Made by a program: the position numbers and the translations under genes. A stretch of 64,000 nucleotides of DNA from Betaproteobacteria bacterium Ga0077523 (GTDB taxonomy: Bacteria > Pseudomonadota > Gammaproteobacteria > Burkholderiales > Ga0077523). The notes below the pieces were generated by a model, which saw nothing but the letters and a program-made list of their open reading frames with translations, did not search any database and had not been told where the DNA came from. Each line of letters begins with the position of its first letter. Position 1 is the first letter of the stretch. The stretch spans positions 1 to 64,000 of the forward strand of contig LNDQ01000104.1 in NCBI GenBank assembly GCA_001464695.1, given 5' to 3'. Shown in pieces: positions 7,615 through 14,107 of this stretch.

Positions 7615-8436
7615 ATGCTCGTGACCCGCTTCTTTCCCGCCGATGCCTTCAAAGGTACGACTGTCTTCGTCACCGGCGGGGGCTCCGGCATCAATCTCGG
7701 CATCGCGAAGAACTTTGCGGCGCTGGGTGCCAACGTGGCCATCTGCGGGCGCAAGCAGGACAAGCTCGACCGGGCGGCCGAGGAGTTGCGAGCCCTCGGT
7801 GCCAAGGTCCACGCGGAGGCGGCGGATGTTCGCGACGCGGCGCGTCTCGAGACCGTCATCGGCAACGCGGCCGCGGCCCTCGGACCCATAGGTGTCCTCG
7901 TATGCGGTGCTGCGGGCAATTTCCCCGTTCCGGCCGAAGAGCTCTCGCCCAACGGGTTCAAGACCGTGGTCGACATCGATCTCATCGGCTCGTTCAACGC
8001 CACCCGTGCCGCCTTCGAGCAGCTCAAGGCGACCAAGGGAAGTGTCATCTTCATCTCGGCCGGCATGGCCTATGTCCCGTTTCCCTATCAGGTGCACGTG
8101 GGCGCGGCCAAGGCGGGCATCGACATGATGATGAAGAACCTGGCACTGGAATGGGGCAAGTACGGCATCCGCGCGAACAGCATCGTGCCCGGACCCATCG
8201 AAGGCACCGAGGGCATGAAGCGGCTTGGCGGTGGCGACTACGAGTCCTCGCGCTATCGCTCGATCCCGCTCGGGCGGTTCGGCGCGGTCGACGAGATCGG
8301 GCAGGCGGCCGTGTTCCTGGCCTCGCCGCTCGCCGCTTACATCACCGGCACGGTACTGGTGGTGGATGGCGGGTCCAACCTGGCCGGGTCCACCCTGTTC
8401 GGGCAGGCGATCGAGGCGATGCGGGGTGCACCTTAG
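7615..8436 (+). CDS. SDR oxidoreductase resembling 2,4-dienoyl-CoA reductase
   Basis: A 273-residue short-chain dehydrogenase with the cofactor loop TGGGSGINLGIAKNF followed by NVAICGRKQDKLD, an Arg preference that suggests NADPH. In place of the classical YxxxK the active site reads HVGAAKAGIDMM: the Lys is kept but the Tyr is not. This is the pattern of peroxisomal-type 2,4-dienoyl-CoA reductases, which remove double bases in unsaturated acyl-CoA. The C-terminus ends with the usual GTVLVVDGGSNLAGS. Placement beside MaoC and acyl-CoA dehydrogenases fits unsaturated fatty-acid oxidation. Confidence 0.82.
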   Translation: MLVTRFFPADAFKGTTVFVTGGGSGINLGIAKNFAALGANVAICGRKQDKLDRAAEELRALGAKVHAEAADVRDAARLETVIGNAAAALGPIGVLVCGAAGNFPVPAEELSPNGFKTVVDIDLIGSFNATRAAFEQLKATKGSVIFISAGMAYVPFPYQVHVGAAKAGIDMMMKNLALEWGKYGIRANSIVPGPIEGTEGMKRLGGGDYESSRYRSIPLGRFGAVDEIGQAAVFLASPLAAYITGTVLVVDGGSNLAGSTLFGQAIEAMRGAP

Positions 8437-8439
8437 GAA

Positions 8440-9525
8440 ATGATGCTTCGCTGCCTCGCAATCGCAGGATTGCTGTGCATCGCCACTGCAGCCGCAGCCC
8501 ACAACACGCAGTTGTCCAGTGCCGCGCTCGAACTGTCCGGTTCTGTCGTCCGCGCCGACCTGGACCTGAACGGCCGCGATCTCGAGGTCGCTCTGGGCAC
8601 GACCCTGCTGTCGCCCCAGGGCACAGTGAGTGCCGAAGCGCTGGACGGCACGCGCAGCGGCATCGAAGCCTACCTGGTCGAACACGTTCAGCTGCAGGCG
8701 GGAGAGGCCCGTTGCGAACTGCGCGTGCTCGGACTGGAACCAGCTGCCGAGCACGTTCGCGTGCGGGCGCAGTTCGACTGTCCCAGGCATGCCGGCTCGC
8801 TTGTCTACCGAGCGACCCCTTTTGCCGAGATCGATCCGCGCGCGCGCCACATGGTCACCGTGACGGGTGAGGCCAAACGCTTCGGATTGCTTTCGATCAG
8901 CACGCCGGAGCTGGCGATCACCACCGTGCGGCAGTCGGCCTGGTCGGTCTTCGGCCGCTATCTGCTCTCCGGCATCGAGCACATTGCCATCGGCTTCGAC
9001 CACATCGCCTTCCTGCTCGGTACCATCGTCTGGGGTCGCAGGCTGCTGCCGCTGGTCAAGGTCATCACCGCCTTCACCGTGGCCCATTCGATCACGCTGA
9101 CCGCGGCGGTGCTCGGTGCCGTGACGCCGAATCCGGCGTGGGTCGAGGCCGCGATCGCCGCCAGCATCGTGTACGTGGCCGCGGAGAACTTCTTCGTGCG
9201 CGACGTCGGGCGGCGCTGGCCGCTCACCTTTGCCTTCGGTCTGGTACACGGTTTCGGTTTCGCGAGCGTGCTGCGCGAGTACGGTCTGCCGCAGGAAGCG
9301 CTGGTGCCGGCGCTCGCTGCGTTCAATATCGGCGTGGAAGTGGGGCAGCTCGCGATCGTCGCCACGGCGCTGGTGGTGTTGCACGGTGTGGATCGCCTCG
9401 AGCGCCGAGCGGGGGTGGCCGAGATTCCCGACCGGCGCGTCGCATGGGCGATCTCGGTTGCCGTCGGGCTCCTCGGCCTGTGGTGGCTTTTCGAGCGCAT
9501 CGGCGCGATCGTCGCACCAGGATGA
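8440..9525 (+). CDS. HupE/UreJ-like membrane protein with exported N-terminal domain
   Basis: 361 residues. A signal peptide (MMLRCLAIAGLLCIATAAAA) precedes an exported beta-rich domain of about 150 residues. A multi-span membrane domain follows, with His-rich helices: GIEHIAIGFDHIAFLLG, VAHSITLTAAVLG, GLVHGFGFASVL. This C-terminal part is the HupE/UreJ family, associated with nickel or other metal uptake near hydrogenase and urease genes. Neither enzyme is nearby, so the metal, if any, is unknown. AGGA lies close to the second in-frame ATG (8443), which may be the real start. Confidence 0.8.
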   Translation: MMLRCLAIAGLLCIATAAAAHNTQLSSAALELSGSVVRADLDLNGRDLEVALGTTLLSPQGTVSAEALDGTRSGIEAYLVEHVQLQAGEARCELRVLGLEPAAEHVRVRAQFDCPRHAGSLVYRATPFAEIDPRARHMVTVTGEAKRFGLLSISTPELAITTVRQSAWSVFGRYLLSGIEHIAIGFDHIAFLLGTIVWGRRLLPLVKVITAFTVAHSITLTAAVLGAVTPNPAWVEAAIAASIVYVAAENFFVRDVGRRWPLTFAFGLVHGFGFASVLREYGLPQEALVPALAAFNIGVEVGQLAIVATALVVLHGVDRLERRAGVAEIPDRRVAWAISVAVGLLGLWWLFERIGAIVAPG

Positions 9526-9629
9526 CGCGCACATTGACAGGCGGCTTGGCGTGTATCCATAGTCCGGGCCACGTCGCACCTCAGGCGGGTGCGATCCCCT
9601 CGAGACCGTAGGAACCCGGGAGAAAAGAT

Positions 9630-10880
9630 ATGAAGCTGCGCGCCTTCGTACTCGCCGTACCTGTGCTTCTGTTCGCTGCTGGCAGCTACGCGGACACCAC
9701 CGATGTGAAGACGCAGTCGCGGGTGTTCGTGAAGAAGATGGGCAAGCATTGCGTCGACGATCCCAACTGCTTCAACCGCTATCACCCGGCGATCAAGCCG
9801 ATCGGGACCGCCAAGCCGGGACAGCTCGTCACGTTCGAGACCCGCGATGCGCTCGATTCGGATCTGACGGTGAACTCGGTGCCGAAGGACCTCGGTGCCA
9901 TCGACCTCAACCTCGTGCACCCGCTCACCGGTCCGGTGACCATCGAAGGCGCGAAGCGTGGCGATGTCCTCGCCGTCACGTTGATCGACATCGAGCCCGA
10001 TGAATACGGTTACACCACCGTGGTGCCGGGTTTCGGCTTCCTGCGCGACCGCTTCACCGAGCCCTTCATCGCCAACTGGAAGCTGAATCATCTGGAGGCG
10101 GTATCCGACCAGTTGCCCGGCGTGCGTATTCCCTTCAACGGCTTCATGGGGACGGTAGGCGTGCTGCCCGGCGAGCCCGAGGTGAATGCGTGGGAGGCGC
10201 GCGAAACGCAGCTCGCGGCGGCCGGCGGCGCGGCGCTCGGTCCGCAGCCCGTGGGGGCGTTGCCGGCGGCCGTCTGCGGCCCGAACGGCAGCCACAAGGA
10301 CAAGTGCCTGCGCACCATCCCGCCGCGCGAGAACGGCGGCAACATGGACATCAAGCAGATGGTGGTCGGGACCACGTTGCTGTTGCCTTGCTTCGTCGAC
10401 GGCTGCGGGCTCTTCATCGGTGACGTGCACTACGCGCAGGGCGACGGCGAAGTGGCCGGCACCGCGATCGAGATGGGCGCCACCGTGACGGTCCGCACCG
10501 AGATCCGCAAGGGCCTGGCCTCCACGATCAAGTCCGGCCCGCACTTCGAGGGCGGTTCGCAGATCAAGCAGCTGGAGCCGGACCGCTTCCACGCGACGGT
10601 TGCCTACCCGATCAAGAAGGCCGGCGAGATTCCGCCGCAGCACAAGTACCTGAACGGCGACAAGATCGGCCCGCTCGTCAACCTCTCGGAAGACCTTACC
10701 GTGGCCGCGCGCGGCTCGCTGAACGAGATGATCGACTGGCTGGTTCGGACCTACGGCTGGACGCCGGTACAGGCCTACGTCTACACGAGCGTGGCGTGCG
10801 ACCTGCGCATCGGCAACGTGGTGGACGTGCCGAACTACGCGGTGTCGACCATCTGCCCGCTGGAGCACATCAAGAAATAG
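9630..10880 (+). CDS. Exported acetamidase/formamidase family protein
   Basis: 416 residues of the FmdA/AmdA family, which hydrolyse formamide or acetamide to ammonium and formate or acetate. Family signs are PGQLVTFETRDALDSD, the loop GPVTIEGAKRGDVLAV, MVVGTTLLLPCFVDGCGLFIGD (in part the metal/active-site region) and GDVHYAQGDGEVAGTAIE. Unlike cytosolic relatives it begins with a clear signal peptide (MKLRAFVLAVPVLLFAAGSYA), so it should act in the periplasm. GGGAG precedes the ATG. In a C1-using cell its products would be formate and ammonium. A 13-bp hairpin follows the stop. Confidence 0.85.
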   Translation: MKLRAFVLAVPVLLFAAGSYADTTDVKTQSRVFVKKMGKHCVDDPNCFNRYHPAIKPIGTAKPGQLVTFETRDALDSDLTVNSVPKDLGAIDLNLVHPLTGPVTIEGAKRGDVLAVTLIDIEPDEYGYTTVVPGFGFLRDRFTEPFIANWKLNHLEAVSDQLPGVRIPFNGFMGTVGVLPGEPEVNAWEARETQLAAAGGAALGPQPVGALPAAVCGPNGSHKDKCLRTIPPRENGGNMDIKQMVVGTTLLLPCFVDGCGLFIGDVHYAQGDGEVAGTAIEMGATVTVRTEIRKGLASTIKSGPHFEGGSQIKQLEPDRFHATVAYPIKKAGEIPPQHKYLNGDKIGPLVNLSEDLTVAARGSLNEMIDWLVRTYGWTPVQAYVYTSVACDLRIGNVVDVPNYAVSTICPLEHIKK

Positions 10881-10886
10881 GCGGAC

Positions 10887-10918
10887 GCCGCGACCCGTGC
10901 GGATTCACGGGTCGCGGC
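10887..10918 (+). terminator. 13-bp GC-rich hairpin after the formamidase gene
   Basis: A perfect 13-base stem (GCCGCGACCCGTG and its complement) with a 6-base loop, starting 6 bases after the stop codon. No T-run follows, so it may slow rather than end transcription before the gene at 10926. Confidence 0.6.
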
Positions 10919-10925
10919 ACCAGCC

Positions 10926-11480
10926 ATGGAACGCCGCCGCTTTCTCACTGCCGCCGCCGCGATGGCGGCCGCGGGCCTGCTCTCCGGTCACGCGCCGTAT
11001 CGCCAGTGGGTCGTCTATCGCCAGACTCATCTGGTCATCCTGACGAGCCGCGACGATCCGGGCGCCGACGATCTGGGCGAGCAATGTGCGGCCGTGATGC
11101 GCACGGTCCTGCCGGACAGCAAGGCGGCCGTCGGTCGTGGGCCCCGCGTGCAGCGGATCGCGAGCCTCATCGCGACACGGCAGGCCGAGGTCGGGATCGT
11201 GTCGCAGTCGAATGCCACGGCGATGTACCACGGCGCAGCACCGTTCGGCGACATCGGGGCGATCCCGTTGCGGGTGCTGGTGCAGAACGAGGTCTACCGC
11301 ATGGTGTGCCGCGAGGATTTTCCGCAGCAGCATGGATACCTGATCGCGGAAGCGCTGGCCGGTGGCGACGCCGATCTGGGGCTCGTGGTTCCGCGGACGG
11401 ATCAGACCGAGATTCCGGTGCACGCGGGTGCCCAGGCGTTCGCCACGGGCGTCCCGCTGGAGGCGGGTGAGAGCAAGTAG
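10926..11480 (+). CDS. TAXI-like (TRAP-associated) solute-binding protein, short form
   Basis: 184 residues with a twin-arginine-like leader (MERRRFLTAAAAMAAAGLL). The body resembles part of TAXI-family solute-binding proteins: a helix RVQRIASLIATRQAEVGIV followed by SQSNATAMYHG and a strand VYRMVCREDF. TAXI receptors are usually about 320 residues, so this is roughly half length and lacks the N-terminal GGTGG loop. No TRAP membrane subunits are adjacent. It may be a sensor or an orphan binding protein. It overlaps the next gene by 14 bases. Confidence 0.5.
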   Translation: MERRRFLTAAAAMAAAGLLSGHAPYRQWVVYRQTHLVILTSRDDPGADDLGEQCAAVMRTVLPDSKAAVGRGPRVQRIASLIATRQAEVGIVSQSNATAMYHGAAPFGDIGAIPLRVLVQNEVYRMVCREDFPQQHGYLIAEALAGGDADLGLVVPRTDQTEIPVHAGAQAFATGVPLEAGESK

Positions 11481-12195
11481 TCTCGTCCGCGCTGTGCTCC
11501 TGGTCGGGAGCCTGGGCGCGGGGGCGTTCGTTCAGGCCCACGATCTGATCACTGCCGAAGCCGCGGAGCGCTACATCGCGCAGGCGCAGCGCAACGTCGC
11601 GACGATTCGATCGCGCGACGAGACCGCCACACGGCGCGCCGAGGCGCACCTGGCGCTGGCCCGCATGCAGGACGAGATTCGCGATCTGCTCAATCGCGAT
11701 CTCGCCATGCACGGGCGCGTGCAGGGCCTGCCCTCCAATCTCGTGCTTGAGCGGCTGAAGGCTGCCGGTGCGCCGTTGCCGTGGTCCGAGCGACTGGGGC
11801 GCTTTGCGGCGCCGGTGGAACACTACGGCGCCGCCTACGAACTCGATCCGCAGGGTGCGGGCGCGAATGCGGCGCTCTACGGCGTCGTGTACGGGCGGTT
11901 CTACGACAGTTTTCGCGACGATCCGCTGGTGTCGCTCGATCCTGAACCGGCCTCGAGCCACGCCCTGATCGAGGCTGGCGAGCGCTTGGTGAATGCGTAC
12001 CCGCGCGACGCCAACGTGGAAGAAGTGCGGTTCATCGTCGCCGTCGCCTGGGTGCGTGCAGCACGCAGCGGTTCGGACGCAAGGCACAGTGCGGCGCGGG
12101 CCCGCGATCTGCTCGAGCGATTTCGCAAGGACTATCCGGACAGCCTGCGATCGGCGGCAGTCCCGGTGATGCTGGAAGCGCTGCCGGCGCGGTGA
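11467..12195 (+). CDS. Exported protein of unknown function, helical repeats likely
   Basis: 242 residues from a GTG start that yields a signal peptide (VRASSLVRAVLLVGSLGAGAFVQA); longer readings only add basic, out-of-character residues. The mature protein is mostly alpha-helical. The C-terminal half (ASSHALIEAGERLVNAYP, ARARDLLERFRKDYPDSLR) looks like tetratricopeptide-type helix pairs. I do not recognise a family. It overlaps the TAXI-like gene by 14 bases, so the two are probably co-expressed and may act together in the periplasm. Confidence 0.6.
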   Translation: MRASSLVRAVLLVGSLGAGAFVQAHDLITAEAAERYIAQAQRNVATIRSRDETATRRAEAHLALARMQDEIRDLLNRDLAMHGRVQGLPSNLVLERLKAAGAPLPWSERLGRFAAPVEHYGAAYELDPQGAGANAALYGVVYGRFYDSFRDDPLVSLDPEPASSHALIEAGERLVNAYPRDANVEEVRFIVAVAWVRAARSGSDARHSAARARDLLERFRKDYPDSLRSAAVPVMLEALPAR

Positions 12196-12280
12196 TCCGT
12201 GCCGGACCTCCTCGGTCGGCTGGTCTCGAAGTGCGCGATGGGGAAGCATCCCGTCGTCGAGACGGCGCCATCGGTACGAA

Positions 12281-13072
12281 TCAGTTTCCCTGGGAATCCA
12301 TCGGCTCGATCCAGTTGTGCAATGCCAGGCCGCCGTCCACCACGACGGTGGTCCCGGTGACGTAGCTGGAGAAACGGTCGGCGACCAGCGCGACGGCCAT
12401 ACTGGCGATCTCTTCCGGCTTGCCCAATCTCCGCAGGCTGGTACAACGCGCCAGGCGATCGGCGCCGGCGGCATTCGCGTCGAAGCCGCCGCCTGGAATG
12501 GCGCCGGGCGCGATCGCGTTGACCCGGATGCCGTGCGGACCGAATGCGCGCGCAAGCTCCTTCACCAACATGGTCTGGCCCGCCTTCGACGCGCTGTAGT
12601 GCGGCAGGTTGCGCGGTGTCTCGGCATGCAGCGAGGTCACGAAGACCATCCGGCCCTTGATGCCGCGACGGTGCATCTCCAGCGCGGCTGCCCGGGCAAG
12701 CACGAACCCGGAGCGCAGGTTCACCGCGAGCATCTCGTCGAAGGTGCTGAGGTCGACTGCCGCGACGTGATCGCGCTCGTGCCTCCGCGGGCTCGCCGCG
12801 TGCACCAGTATCGATGGGCAACCTGCCGAATCGATGGTGGCGCGCAACAGGCGCTCCGGCGACTCCGGCGTGGCCAGGTCGGCCGCGACGAAGCTCGCAT
12901 CCGGATGGCGGGCGCGCAGCGCGGCGACGGCGGCTTCTCCGGCGGGTCCGGGCAAGTCGCTCGACACGACCCGGGCTCCCTCCTGGGCCAGGGCGGCGGC
13001 GATGCTGCGGCCGATGCCGGATGCAGCGCCGGTCACCAGCGCGACGTCTCCGGCAAGCAGTGCGGTGTTCAT
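12281..13072 (-). CDS. SDR-family oxidoreductase (3-oxoacyl reductase-like)
   Basis: 263 residues, a classical short-chain dehydrogenase. It shows the cofactor loop VTGAASGIGRSIAAAL, an Asp in SSDLPGP that favours NAD(H), the catalytic Ser in VTSLHAE, Tyr and Lys in HYSASKAGQTM, and the C-terminal TGTTVVVDGGLALHNW. It is convergent with the gene ending at 12195 and divergent from the hydrolase at 13247, with 174 bases between them. The substrate is not evident. Confidence 0.87.
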   Translation of the reverse strand: MNTALLAGDVALVTGAASGIGRSIAAALAQEGARVVSSDLPGPAGEAAVAALRARHPDASFVAADLATPESPERLLRATIDSAGCPSILVHAASPRRHERDHVAAVDLSTFDEMLAVNLRSGFVLARAAALEMHRRGIKGRMVFVTSLHAETPRNLPHYSASKAGQTMLVKELARAFGPHGIRVNAIAPGAIPGGGFDANAAGADRLARCTSLRRLGKPEEIASMAVALVADRFSSYVTGTTVVVDGGLALHNWIEPMDSQGN

Positions 13073-13246
13073 GGCAGCGTCCTTTGCGTTGGGTGGAAAT
13101 GCAGCGGGATCGAGATTCTGAACGAGATCCGCAGAGGGGGGCGCATGCGACTTCGGTATGCTCCCGGTGCGAGAGGCGCAGGGGAGCGACGGCACGAGTT
13201 CGGTGCAACCCGATGACCCGCTCGAGACGAGGAGAGGTGCCGGACG

Positions 13247-14074
13247 ATGGCGACGGTGGAATCCAATGGCGTGAAGCTGTACGCGGAATCGACGGGCAGC
13301 GGGACGCCGATCGTGTTCGTGCACGAGTTCGCGGGCGATTACCGCAACTGGGAAAGCCAGGTGCGCTTCTTCGCGCGCCGGTACCGCTGCATCACCTTCA
13401 ATGCGCGCGGTTATCCGCCCTCCGAGGTGCCGGCGGATCCCGAGCAGTACAGTCAGGCGCACGCCGTCGACGACATCGCGAGCATCCTGCGGCATTTCGG
13501 CGTCGAGCGGGCACACGTGGTCGGTCTATCCATGGGAGGTTACGCGACTCTCAATTTCGGCGTGCGCTACCCCGCCATGGCGCGATCGCTGGTCGTCGCC
13601 GGCGCTGGCCATGGGTCGGATCCGGACAAGCGGCAGCGCTTCCTGGCCGACTGCGAAGAGCTCGCCGGCCGGTTGGTCCGGCTCGGCATGCAGGAGGGCA
13701 TCGCGCACTACGCGAACAGTCCGATCCGAGCCCGGTATCGGGAGAAGGATCCGCGCGGGTTCGACGAGTTCAATCGCCAGTTCGCGGAGCACTCGCCGCT
13801 CGGTTCGGCGCTCACGATGCGCGGCTATCAGATGCGGCGCGCATCGATCTATGAACTGGAGCCGCAGTTGCGTGCGATGCTGGTGCCGACCCTGGTCGTG
13901 ACAGGCGATGATGACGACCCGTGCCTCGAACCCGCACTGTTCATGAAGCGCACCATCCCCGATGCGAAGCTCTGGGTCGTGCCGCGCACCAGCCACCCGG
14001 TCAATCTCGAGGAACCGGAAGCCTTCAACCGGACCGTGCTCGATTTCATCTCGGCCGTCGACCAGCGCCCCTGA
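13247..14074 (+). CDS. Alpha/beta hydrolase
   Basis: 275 residues with an alpha/beta hydrolase fold. The nucleophile is Ser95 in VVGLSMGGYATL. The oxyanion strand is PIVFVHEFAGDYRNW. The acid and the histidine are expected in TGDDDDPCLEP and PRTSHPVNLEEPE. The family includes enol-lactone hydrolases, esterases and C-C bond hydrolases and the sequence does not choose among them. A GAGGAG lies upstream of the ATG. It ends 33 bases before the malonyl-CoA-synthetase fusion, so it may be part of the same operon and act on a related thioester or ester. Confidence 0.85.
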   Translation: MATVESNGVKLYAESTGSGTPIVFVHEFAGDYRNWESQVRFFARRYRCITFNARGYPPSEVPADPEQYSQAHAVDDIASILRHFGVERAHVVGLSMGGYATLNFGVRYPAMARSLVVAGAGHGSDPDKRQRFLADCEELAGRLVRLGMQEGIAHYANSPIRARYREKDPRGFDEFNRQFAEHSPLGSALTMRGYQMRRASIYELEPQLRAMLVPTLVVTGDDDDPCLEPALFMKRTIPDAKLWVVPRTSHPVNLEEPEAFNRTVLDFISAVDQRP

Positions 14075-14107
14075 TGGATCGCGACTACGGGTCTGCGTAG
14101 CGACGCC

